From Isoptericola halotolerans (GTDB lineage Bacteria; Actinomycetota; Actinomycetes; Actinomycetales; Cellulomonadaceae), in NCBI RefSeq assembly GCF_003003075.1, contig NZ_PVTX01000003.1, forward strand, positions 1 through 64,000: 64,000 bases of DNA. Reading direction: 5' to 3'. Both the position numbers and the translations under genes were made by a program. The notes under the pieces are model-generated. The model was given only the letters and a program-made list of their open reading frames with translations. It was not told the DNA's origin and did no database searches. Shown piece by piece: positions 34,279 through 42,247 of this stretch. Each line of letters starts with the position of its first letter. Positions within the stretch are counted from its first letter, which is position 1.

Positions 34279-35358
34279 TCACAGCAGTTGATGCAACTTG
34301 ACAGCAATTCGAGACCCCGCATTGCCATCCCACAGAGGCGGAACGGATCTTGGCTGAGGTACCGCTGCGAGCACCTCACCAACCGCCCGTCCGAGAGATT
34401 CTCGAGATACAAGTCGGTTTGTTCCGTGAGAAATTGTCACGGGGCGCTCTGTGTTCTCTCTGAGTGTGAGACAAGGGATGCCGAAGATCGTCGTCTCCTC
34501 CTGTACGCCGCCAGAATCGGTAATCGTTACGTTAGAACCGCGCACGAGGCTCATGAAGTCGACATAGCCTAGCGGATCAACCACGCGCACGTTAGCGTGA
34601 TCATCTAGGCCGGCGCCTAGCAATCTGGCACGACCCCTCGGATGCAGAGGTAGGACGATCTCAATCACATCAGCGACCGAGTGTAGCGCGCCGACGATAT
34701 TCCTGGCATCATCACTGGAATCGACGTTTGAGGGACGATGCAGCGTGGCAACCGCATATGGTTCTTCTAGGCCGAACTTCCGTTTGATCGCCGATACGTC
34801 GAAACGGTCGTGATTTCGGAGCAGCGTGTCAATCATGGGGTTGCCAACAAAGTGGATGCCCGCCTCGAGCACACCTTCGTTCAACAGATGCTCGACGGCA
34901 TCCTGGCTCGTAGCGAAATGTTGGTCGCAGATCTGGTCCGTGACGATACGGTTGATCTCTTCAGGCATGCGCCGATCGAAACTGCGCAGACCAGCCTCAA
35001 CGTGCGCTACAGGTATCCCCATACGTGCACCCACCAGGGCGGATGCGACGGTCGAATTGACATCGCCGTAAACAACGATCCACTTTGGCTGCAGTTCAGT
35101 GAGCAAGTATTCAAGTTCGGTCATTGCTCGGGCAATTTGCTGAATCCCGCTTCCGCCACCCGCGCCCAGATTGATGTCTGGCTCAGGGAGTTCCAACTCG
35201 CGGAAGAATACACCTGACATCTGCTCGTCGAAGTGCTGGCCCGTATGAACCAACTTTTGACTCACGTCAAGATTGGCCAGCGCACGATGAACTGGTGCGA
35301 GCTTCGGAAAGTTTGGGCGTGCACCCGCTACGTGGACCAGGTCGGTGCGCTCTGTCAT
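34279..35358 (-). CDS. wecB: UDP-N-acetylglucosamine 2-epimerase (non-hydrolysing), copy 2
   Basis: Second WecB-type epimerase, 359 aa, quite different from the copy at 29249. VHVAGARPNFPKLAPVHRAL, VHTGQHFDEQMSG, VVYGDVNSTVASALVGA, VEAGLRSFDRRMPEEINRIVTD, ATLHRPSNVDS and ITDSGGVQEETTIFGIPCLTLRENTERPVT are the family blocks. The RPNFPK and GDVNST forms are typical of epimerases in variable O-antigen and capsule clusters. GGAGAG precedes the ATG. With WecC in the same operon it would give UDP-ManNAcA; alternatively it acts on a modified UDP-sugar. Confidence 0.9.
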   Translation of the reverse strand: MTERTDLVHVAGARPNFPKLAPVHRALANLDVSQKLVHTGQHFDEQMSGVFFRELELPEPDINLGAGGGSGIQQIARAMTELEYLLTELQPKWIVVYGDVNSTVASALVGARMGIPVAHVEAGLRSFDRRMPEEINRIVTDQICDQHFATSQDAVEHLLNEGVLEAGIHFVGNPMIDTLLRNHDRFDVSAIKRKFGLEEPYAVATLHRPSNVDSSDDARNIVGALHSVADVIEIVLPLHPRGRARLLGAGLDDHANVRVVDPLGYVDFMSLVRGSNVTITDSGGVQEETTIFGIPCLTLRENTERPVTISHGTNRLVSRESLGRAVGEVLAAVPQPRSVPPLWDGNAGSRIAVKLHQLL

Positions 35359-35369
35359 TTAAATCTCTC

Positions 35370-36410
35370 CTAAGCGGGGTAATGATAGCGGCGCACACCT
35401 ATCTCCATGCACTGAGTGGCGAACGTACCAGCGATACGAACCACGTCCTCCCAGCTGACCTCGTACCAACGGTCGGCAGCAGACGCAAGATGTCTCTCGT
35501 ACACGGGACGCATAAGCGCAGTGCTTTTCCCCACAGCCACGACGAAGTCAAAGGATCTGGCGAATTGTGTGACCGAGTCTGACTCGTCATGCACAAAGAG
35601 TATTCGAGTGACGCCGTGCGGCACGGTCGACGCTGCTACGCGGGAAGCGAGCACCTGGGATTCCCATCCGCCCCAGAGTTTCCTCAACTCTAGGACATTC
35701 CATCGCGCCCGACGCGCGAGCCCAGTCAGTACCGCGGGGACATCGAAGTCAGCTTCGAGCAAGAAGACAGCAGACACCTCACCCAATCGATCGGTCGCCA
35801 CAACGCTGTGTTCAGACGTGCTCGTCCTGACGTAAGACTCGCCAAGTCCATCGCCGTGCGCCGCCCAAGCACGCCAGGAAGGCCACACCGCACCGTCCGG
35901 ATCGCTAGTCGAGTCCGCGCTCGTCCTCGGGACATTCGAAGCGGCTAGTCCGTGCCGGACGAGATCTGGGACCAGCGATCCCTGCTCATCACGTAGCAGC
36001 AGACCAGCGGCGCCATAACGCTCAAGCACCCACGCTAAAGACTCTAGTACGTAGTCTTCCCAATCGACCTTACCCTCAAGGATCCAGTTCGCCTCCGAGA
36101 CTACACTTTCGACCGGGAACCCGTAAGGCCGGACAGCTTTGTAGATGTCCGAGTCTGTGAATAGAAGCACGCGAAACTTGTCGAGCATGGATTGAGCCCG
36201 GTATAGCTCGCGCAGCGATTCGACAACCTCCGAGCTCTTCAGGTCGAAGAACGGGACCACGTAGATTGGTAGTTCGGCAACCGACGGATCATGTGCTGCG
36301 TCAATCTGAATACGCGTACTGCGCATGACGTCATATCGCTGGCGATTCTTCTGAATCAGATTAGCAACAGGTTGAAAGTCATGGTACAAGGGTTGCTTCG
36401 CTTTGCTCAT
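35370..36410 (-). CDS. Hypothetical glycan-cluster protein, 346 aa
   Basis: I do not recognise this protein. It starts MSKAKQPLYHDFQPVANLIQ and has two similar-sized alpha/beta halves: YVVPFFDLKSSEVVESLRELYRAQ with VLLFTDSDIYKAVRPYGFPVESV, and VFLLEADFDVPAVLTGLARRARWNVLEL with ILFVHDESDSVTQFARSFDFVVAVGKST. There is no signal peptide or membrane helix. The pattern of short strands and Asp-rich turns is reminiscent of GT-B or Rossmann folds, but no motif supports a catalytic claim. It overlaps the preceding gene by four bases and is followed by wecB after 11 bp, so it is translated with the glycan enzymes. Confidence 0.6.
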   Translation of the reverse strand: MSKAKQPLYHDFQPVANLIQKNRQRYDVMRSTRIQIDAAHDPSVAELPIYVVPFFDLKSSEVVESLRELYRAQSMLDKFRVLLFTDSDIYKAVRPYGFPVESVVSEANWILEGKVDWEDYVLESLAWVLERYGAAGLLLRDEQGSLVPDLVRHGLAASNVPRTSADSTSDPDGAVWPSWRAWAAHGDGLGESYVRTSTSEHSVVATDRLGEVSAVFLLEADFDVPAVLTGLARRARWNVLELRKLWGGWESQVLASRVAASTVPHGVTRILFVHDESDSVTQFARSFDFVVAVGKSTALMRPVYERHLASAADRWYEVSWEDVVRIAGTFATQCMEIGVRRYHYPA

Positions 36411-38422
36411 CGATATCGCCTCAACAGCTCGACTATTGCGTCCGCCGCGGTATGGGATCCATTGCGGACGACGATGTCATCCGCGCGCTCACTCATTGAG
36501 CTTCGTACATGACTGCTTGACATCGCAAGTACACTCTCTCTGATCGCCAATTCGGTGGGATCTTGAAGCGTAATTCCAAGGCCACTCTCACCTGCAAATT
36601 CACCGCGCGCAGCTTGGTCATCGGTGATTGTATGTTGGTTTGGAACCCAGATCGTCGGCAAGCCAGCAGTTATCCACTCATGGAAAGAATTGTAACCAGT
36701 GGCGGAGACGGCAAAATCGAAGGCGTTCGCGTACCTCGCCAGAGGAAAGACCGATACAGAGAATCCAGTATCTCTACCCTGTTTCTCCGAAATTGGAGCG
36801 CTAGTGGTGACCGCTTTCCATTCGGGGCCAAGGGCTTCGATTTCACTCACAAAGGTGCGCTGCACATCGGCGATATCGTTGATGTTTCCTGCGCCGAGCG
36901 TCACAAGAGCTAGTCGACCGTGGGCGGGCAGCTCTAGTTCCGCGCGCGCCTCATCGCGGCCAAGAATTTCATTCTTGGATATAACGGTGATCGGCGCCAC
37001 CTTTACGGCACCATCGACCTTGGTCGTTGCGCCGCGGTCCTTCTCCGCCGCATAGTCTCCGGGCTCGATGACCAAGTCAAACGGATGCGCTTTTTCAAGT
37101 TGCTCCGGAGTGATGTGTGGCTTCCACATGCCGCGGCGTACCCATACTGAGCGGACCCCGGCACGTCGTATGGCGCGGACCAGTCCTCCATATGGCCACA
37201 CTCCATCGAACACGACAACTTCTGGTTGGTGGGTCTCGATTGCGCGGCTTATCCGCTCGTCGCAATAGTCGTTCCACTCACCCGGGGGGTTCCGCAGTGC
37301 ACTGCGGAACGGAACATACTCGTAGCTAAACCCGAACTGGCTGACCACAGGGACGCCCTGCGACAGAGACACGAATACTGGTTCGGCACGATCGGCGATT
37401 GCACGTGCGATCCCCAGCTCGCGAGTCAAATGGCCCATGCCCGCGCCGTTACTGGTCATGAACATCACCACGGGCCGTCGTGCTAATTCGTCTCGGCTTA
37501 CGTCGGCCCCGTCCGCCGATGTCGCCGGCTTCGCGCTCACACCGAGGCGTCGCGCCAACGCAGTTCGGTAGAATGAATCGCGGAGGGTCGCGACCTCTTT
37601 CGACTTCTCGAACGCTCCGTCCGGCTTGCCGTAATCCTGCAGTACCTTCGCGAGGTTGCCGTCGTCGAAAGTCAGACCGTCCCAATGGATCCTGTCTGCG
37701 GCACTCGAAGGTAGGACGACATCCGTGCCATTCTGCAACGCCCCAAGGATCACCGTCTCCCAATCCGGCTGAGTGGTGATGTCCGGGGATGCGACCCAAA
37801 GACGGACACTACTTTCTTGTCTGGCTGCAGATGCGCTCGCCAAGTCTTCAAGTTCACTGCGAAACCCGAGCACAGTCATGCCGAGCCAATCGACGGCGGA
37901 ATCGTGGGGAGGAACCTGTCTTATTGAGTAGTCGAGCCAGTTGTAATCAAATACACGCCCTTCAAGGGTTGTCAAAGATTCTACTTCGCTACGGATCGTA
38001 GTGTCGATTGGGTGCCAGATCGGCGCGACTCCTGTCGCGCGCTGAAGAAGTTGATCAACATCTTCGGCCCGATATGGCGATACAGGATTGTCCTGGCTTT
38101 GATTTGCGACAACGTGGACGCGGTGGGCGTTGATCAGGCTCTGCATCCTGATCGTCTCAGGAATGAGCCCCGGTTGCCGCAATACGAGCGATTGGGTCGT
38201 GGCCGGTTCGTCAGGCGCAAGGACGTGGATTCGGTGGCTCGTGACCACGTCTAAAATTTTCTCGTTCCAAGGAGTAGACCGACGAAATCGACTGGTCCTC
38301 ATGGGATAGATCGCTACTTGCATCCCTGCTCTAGCAGCCTGGTCGATTTCCTCTGCCAATCTCCTACCGGCACCGCCGGCGAAACGCATCTCGCCAGCGA
38401 AAACAATATCAAAAGACTTCAA
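36407..38422 (-). CDS. Large two-part glycosyltransferase, MurG/UDPGT-like C-terminal domain
   Basis: A 671 aa protein. The C-terminal half (about 315-671) is a GT-B/GT28-like enzyme: VVMFMTSNGAGMGHLTRELGIARAIADRAEPVFVSL resembles the MurG GxGGH acceptor loop, LVTLGAGNINDI the middle strand, and FDFAVSATGYNSFHEWITAGLPTIWVPN the donor site. The N-terminal half (1-310) begins FDIVFAGEMRFAGGAGRRLAEEIDQAARAG, like the N-domain of a second GT-B enzyme, and may be a degenerate or separate transferase. Both ends overlap neighbours by four bases. Low GC and an unusual size point to recent acquisition. Confidence 0.75.
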   Translation of the reverse strand: MKSFDIVFAGEMRFAGGAGRRLAEEIDQAARAGMQVAIYPMRTSRFRRSTPWNEKILDVVTSHRIHVLAPDEPATTQSLVLRQPGLIPETIRMQSLINAHRVHVVANQSQDNPVSPYRAEDVDQLLQRATGVAPIWHPIDTTIRSEVESLTTLEGRVFDYNWLDYSIRQVPPHDSAVDWLGMTVLGFRSELEDLASASAARQESSVRLWVASPDITTQPDWETVILGALQNGTDVVLPSSAADRIHWDGLTFDDGNLAKVLQDYGKPDGAFEKSKEVATLRDSFYRTALARRLGVSAKPATSADGADVSRDELARRPVVMFMTSNGAGMGHLTRELGIARAIADRAEPVFVSLSQGVPVVSQFGFSYEYVPFRSALRNPPGEWNDYCDERISRAIETHQPEVVVFDGVWPYGGLVRAIRRAGVRSVWVRRGMWKPHITPEQLEKAHPFDLVIEPGDYAAEKDRGATTKVDGAVKVAPITVISKNEILGRDEARAELELPAHGRLALVTLGAGNINDIADVQRTFVSEIEALGPEWKAVTTSAPISEKQGRDTGFSVSVFPLARYANAFDFAVSATGYNSFHEWITAGLPTIWVPNQHTITDDQAARGEFAGESGLGITLQDPTELAIRESVLAMSSSHVRSSMSERADDIVVRNGSHTAADAIVELLRRYR

Positions 38423-38940
38423 CCTGCTCGCCCTCCAGGACCTTCGGCCACGTTTGTTCCGTGCGAGCTCAGTAGTTTACTTCTAATCGCATCGCGCGTG
38501 GAAGCTGCGCGCTCGGATTCTTCATCAACCCAGAGCGCAACTCGTTCGATCGTCGCGGCAGATTCGCCAGCGTTCTTGTCGAGCTCCTTGAGCCTGCTGA
38601 CGACCTGTTCGTAGTCTGCAAGTTCCTGCGCATGGGCAGAATGCAACTGCCTGAGGAGAGACACGTCTGCTCTCCTGGCTGCTTCGGCTGCTTCTTTTGC
38701 AAGGTCGCGCATACGGCGGTCTCGTCTAGCGAACGACCGTGCGTCTCGATCGCTCATGACCAACTGGAAACTACTTGTTGCGACGACCAGACCGATGAGG
38801 AGCCCTTCCACCTCGACACGGGACCCATTCGTCACAAGGATGGCAGCTAGAACGATCAGAGCGATAGCGGCCATGAAGGTTCGGATTCCGACAAAGGGTC
38901 GGACTCTCGACGCCAGGATTTCTGTCCTCAAATGGTTCAC
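38419..38940 (-). CDS. Small membrane protein with cytosolic coiled coil
   Basis: A 173 aa protein with two hydrophobic helices, FMAAIALIVLAAILVTNG and VEGLLIGLVVATSSFQLVM, followed by a charged coiled coil (about 65-140: ARRDRRMRDLAKEAAEAARRA and onward) and a short tail. No enzyme motif is visible. Similar small coiled-coil membrane proteins sit in actinobacterial polymer clusters and may scaffold the synthesis complex. The GTG overlaps the wecC stop by four bases, and its own stop overlaps the glycosyltransferase start. Confidence 0.65.
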   Translation of the reverse strand: MNHLRTEILASRVRPFVGIRTFMAAIALIVLAAILVTNGSRVEVEGLLIGLVVATSSFQLVMSDRDARSFARRDRRMRDLAKEAAEAARRADVSLLRQLHSAHAQELADYEQVVSRLKELDKNAGESAATIERVALWVDEESERAASTRDAIRSKLLSSHGTNVAEGPGGRAG

Positions 38941-40187
38941 TTGCAGATTCCCCGAGTGTCGATGATTATTCCGCGGGTCGATACCTGGCCGTTCGCCACT
39001 CGCTCCTTGAACTCCGTGTGGTCGACGAGCACCACGGTCACATCGGCGACCTCAGATGCGTGGGCGAGCGGGGCCAGCCGGACGTTGCGCCGGTTCGCGA
39101 GCTCTGCAGGCAACGCGTCGATGTGCGGCTCGACGACTACCACCGCCGCGTTCGGCAGCCGGTCCGCCAGGTCGGCGACGATCTTGCGGGCGGGCGACTC
39201 GCGAAGGTCGTCAATGTCGGCCTTGAACGCCAGACCGAGCGCCGCGATCGTCGGCGATTCGATGCCCGCAGCAGCCTTCTCGACCTGCTCGATGACCCAC
39301 TGCGGCTTGCTGTCGTTCACCTCACGCGCAGTCCGGATGAGCTTCGCCTGCTCCGGGTCCGCGTCCACGATGAACCAGGGGTCGACGGCGATGCAGTGCC
39401 CACCGACGCCAGGTCCGGGCTGGAGGATGTTGACCCGAGGGTGGTGGTTCGCGAGCCGGATCAGTTCCCACACGTCGATGCCGAGCTTGTCCGCGATGAG
39501 CGAGAGTTCGTTGGCGAACGCGATGTTGACGTCTCGGAACGAGTTCTCGACGAGCTTCGCCATCTCGGCAGTCACATCATCGGTCAGCAGGATCTCGCCC
39601 TGGCAGAAGATGGCGTAGAGGTCCTTGGCCATCTGAGCGGCCTCAGCCGTGAGACCCCCGACGATCCGGTCGTTCGTGACGAGCTCGATCATGACCCGAC
39701 CGGGCAGCACGCGCTCAGGGCAGTGCGCCACGTGAATCTGAGCCGTGCCGGGCGCACCGTCCAGGCTCAGATCGGGCCGCGCGGCGATAACCCACTCGGC
39801 CATCTTGCGGGTGGCGCCGGGAGGGGAGGTGGACTCGAGGATGAGCAGCTCGCCGCCGCTCAGCTGGGGGGCGACGGCTGCCACGGCCGCCTTGATGTAG
39901 GAGAGATCGGGCTCGTAGCCGTCCTGGAATGGTGTCGGCACGGCGATGATGAACGCGTCCGCCGGCTCCGGTGTGTTGGTCGCCCGCAGCGTGCCGTGCT
40001 GCACCGCCCCGCCGACGTAGGTGGCGAGGTCCGGCTCCACGAACGGCACGTCGCCGCGGTTGATCGCCTCGATCGTGCGCTCGTTGATATCGACACCCAC
40101 CACCTTGACGTCCTTCGACGCCAAGATGGCGGCGGTCGGCAGGCCGATGTAGCCCAGGCCGACCACACCGACGGTGTTGATCTCCAT
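38937..40187 (-). CDS. wecC: UDP-N-acetyl-D-mannosamine dehydrogenase
   Basis: NAD-dependent two-step oxidation of UDP-ManNAc to UDP-ManNAcA; 416 aa. VGVVGLGYIGLPTAAILA is the Rossmann loop, AVPTPF and ESTSPPGATRKM follow, AEMAKLVENSFRDVNIAFANEL holds the catalytic Lys211/Asn215, and GPGVGGHCIAVDPWF the nucleophile Cys265. The product usually enters teichuronic acid-like or enterobacterial-common-antigen-like polymers. The frame extends upstream to 40430, but ATG 40187 begins exactly at the conserved N-terminus. It lies 13 bp after the large glycosyltransferase gene in the same operon. Confidence 0.92.
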   Translation of the reverse strand: MEINTVGVVGLGYIGLPTAAILASKDVKVVGVDINERTIEAINRGDVPFVEPDLATYVGGAVQHGTLRATNTPEPADAFIIAVPTPFQDGYEPDLSYIKAAVAAVAPQLSGGELLILESTSPPGATRKMAEWVIAARPDLSLDGAPGTAQIHVAHCPERVLPGRVMIELVTNDRIVGGLTAEAAQMAKDLYAIFCQGEILLTDDVTAEMAKLVENSFRDVNIAFANELSLIADKLGIDVWELIRLANHHPRVNILQPGPGVGGHCIAVDPWFIVDADPEQAKLIRTAREVNDSKPQWVIEQVEKAAAGIESPTIAALGLAFKADIDDLRESPARKIVADLADRLPNAAVVVVEPHIDALPAELANRRNVRLAPLAHASEVADVTVVLVDHTEFKERVANGQVSTRGIIIDTRGICK

Positions 40188-40200
40188 CAGAAAACCCCGC

Positions 40201-42090
40201 TCAGATGAGGACGTGCCGCTCGGCATGTCCATAGAAGGTGACCTCACCGCTCGCCAGCAGCTCGGCATCGGATACCGTCCAGGTATGCCGGCCGGAGCCA
40301 GCACGCATCTGGACGAAGTTGAAGCGGTCGGCGGAGTAGATCCGCACTCCCGACTCCCCTGCCCCCTGCAGGAACCCGGTGTCTTCGCCCGTCCTCGTCT
40401 CGGCGAACCGCACCGCAGCCGCGACATCACGCCGCGCCACGATGGTCGGGCCCATGACGAAGTCGGTCAACCGATGCTCACGCTCCGAGAACCGGAGCAG
40501 CGTCGCGTCGTGCGCCTCGAGGTACATGTAGTGGGCCTGCTTGCCCACCACCTCGGCGCCCGAGTAATCCATGGCATAGAGCTGGTCGCTCAGGTACTGC
40601 GGCCCATACACGTCGTCGTCGTCCATCTTGGCGACCACGTCACCGTCTGCGGCGTCGACCAGGCGGTTCAGGCAAGCGCCCAGCGGCACCTCGGCATCGG
40701 CATGCAGGAGGACCAGATCCTCGACGCCGGCCTTCTTGGCCTGCAGCCGCAGCTCCGCCTCGCTCGGCAGCTCGAAGCCGTGGGCGAGCAGCGCGAGCTG
40801 CACATCCACTCCGGTCTGAGAGCCGACGGACGCCAGCACGTGGTCGAGCTGGTGCGGGCGGTTCGTCGAGACGAGCGCGGTCACGCGCGGTCGCGGCACC
40901 ACCGAGGACTGTGCCAGGCCGACGTCGTGCAGCATGCGCTGCGCGCGTGTGCCGTAGGTGTGCTCACGCCAGATGCGGCGCTGGCCCAGGTGGACCGCGC
41001 GGTCGCGCAGCTCGCGGGAGCGGACCAGGGCGCGGGCGGTGCTCGCAGACTCGTCACGGGTGCTGACGGCGAACACCTCGTCGCCGGGGAAGAACTCGGC
41101 GGTAGCGGCACTCGGAGTGGTCACCACCGGGGTGCCGCAGGCGGTGATCTCGAAGATCCGCCGGGCGCACATGCTCGGGGAGTCCACCACCGAGTTCACG
41201 TTGAGGAACACCTTGTAGTCGCGGTAGGCGGCGAGCATCTGCTCGTACGGGAGCGATCCCACCACCCGGGACGCGAACGGCTGGGGGAACTCGTACTGGT
41301 CACCCTTGCCCTGGAACCGGGAGTAGATCTCCAGCCCGTGCTCCATACGCCCCGAGACGTCGAGAGCGCCGCCGAGCAGCAGCTCCATCTGCTCGCGACG
41401 TTCCGGGTACTTGTGGGCGAACCACGTGCCCGCGAAAGCGATGTCGCGTTCCGGGCCGGCACCGTGGGTGCGCATCGGGTTGTGGATCGCGGGCTGCGCA
41501 CCGAAGGCCAGCACGTCCACGCGATCGTGGCCCAGCACCTCGCGGTAGGCCTCGATCCGGTTGACGTCCGTGGTGTACACCCGGTCGAAGAGCGACGCCG
41601 TCTCGAGAAAGTCTTCGAAGTGGGCCGGGTCCTCCTTGTTCCAGAAGACCGTGGGGATCCCTCGCTCGCGGCACGCGGCGAGCATCTCCACCACGGCCGG
41701 GCGTGGCGCTGTCGGCCCCGTGAGGTGGTACTGCCACGCCCCGCCGTTGCCGTTCCAGGCGGACTCGACGAACACGAGGTCTAGTCCGTCGAGCTGCTCC
41801 GACCAGGAAGTCGGCTTGAGGAGCACCTGCTCCCACTCGTAGCCGAACGCCAGGCGGGAGAAGTCGTCGAGGATCACGCCGACCCGCAGCGACCGCGCGG
41901 GGTCGCGCCGGGGAGCCGCCCACGGCTCGTAGATCAGACCGTCCCGGGTGGTCCGAGCGCCGGCCGCGGACTGGACGCCCATCATGCGTCGCCGGCGGAT
42001 GAACTGACGGACCTGGGCAGGTCCCCCGTGGCGGAGGTGCCAGAACGCTGCACGTGCGGTGTGCAGACGTCGGCGAACTGCCACGCGCAT
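40201..42090 (-). CDS. Bifunctional-looking glycosyltransferase (CgeB-like + GT2)
   Basis: A 629 aa protein with two transferase-like domains. Residues about 65-390 resemble CgeB/Glyco_trans_1_2 proteins: LRVGVILDDFSRLAFGYEWE, TVFWNKEDPAHFEDFL, IAFAGTWFAHKYPERREQM and MCARRIFEITACGTPVVTTPS. Residues about 410-600 form a GT-A domain with RPHQLDHVLASVGSQTGVD and the metal-binding VVAKMDDDDVYGPQYL. The ATG at 42090 has GGGGAG six bases upstream. This gene heads the long minus-strand operon ending at 32556. Similar fusions occur in teichoic acid-like clusters of actinobacteria. Confidence 0.85.
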   Translation of the reverse strand: MRVAVRRRLHTARAAFWHLRHGGPAQVRQFIRRRRMMGVQSAAGARTTRDGLIYEPWAAPRRDPARSLRVGVILDDFSRLAFGYEWEQVLLKPTSWSEQLDGLDLVFVESAWNGNGGAWQYHLTGPTAPRPAVVEMLAACRERGIPTVFWNKEDPAHFEDFLETASLFDRVYTTDVNRIEAYREVLGHDRVDVLAFGAQPAIHNPMRTHGAGPERDIAFAGTWFAHKYPERREQMELLLGGALDVSGRMEHGLEIYSRFQGKGDQYEFPQPFASRVVGSLPYEQMLAAYRDYKVFLNVNSVVDSPSMCARRIFEITACGTPVVTTPSAATAEFFPGDEVFAVSTRDESASTARALVRSRELRDRAVHLGQRRIWREHTYGTRAQRMLHDVGLAQSSVVPRPRVTALVSTNRPHQLDHVLASVGSQTGVDVQLALLAHGFELPSEAELRLQAKKAGVEDLVLLHADAEVPLGACLNRLVDAADGDVVAKMDDDDVYGPQYLSDQLYAMDYSGAEVVGKQAHYMYLEAHDATLLRFSEREHRLTDFVMGPTIVARRDVAAAVRFAETRTGEDTGFLQGAGESGVRIYSADRFNFVQMRAGSGRHTWTVSDAELLASGEVTFYGHAERHVLI

Positions 42091-42194
42091 AGATCTCCCC
42101 ATAGTCCTGCTGATCGTTGGCCCGGGAAATCGTAACGGCAACGCCCGGAGAAATGAACCGTCTTGGCCACAACTTGGCAACGATCCGGTGCGTA

Positions 42195-42202
42195 TTTCAC
42201 CC
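42195..42202 (+). promoter_or_regulatory. TTTCACCC box
   Basis: Single copy, with TTTCACCCGC matching the copies at 3424 and 3446, about 105 bp upstream of the large glycosyltransferase gene that heads the wecC operon (box orientation opposite to that gene). Confidence 0.3.
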
Positions 42203-42208
42203 GCAAAC

Positions 42209-42238
42209 GGGGCGTACCTCGCAGTCTCGGCACGCCCC
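42209..42238 (-). terminator. Probable terminator of the NCS2 permease gene
   Basis: GGGGCGT-16 bases-ACGCCCC forms a seven-base-pair GC stem ten bases after the permease stop on the minus strand. Confidence 0.4.
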
Positions 42239-42247
42239 GCCCACGGT

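Noticed and set aside
42182-42247. Purine riboswitch for the NCS2 permease
   Set aside because: This stretch is downstream of the permease; its upstream gap (43706-43790) is too short and lacks conserved riboswitch blocks.
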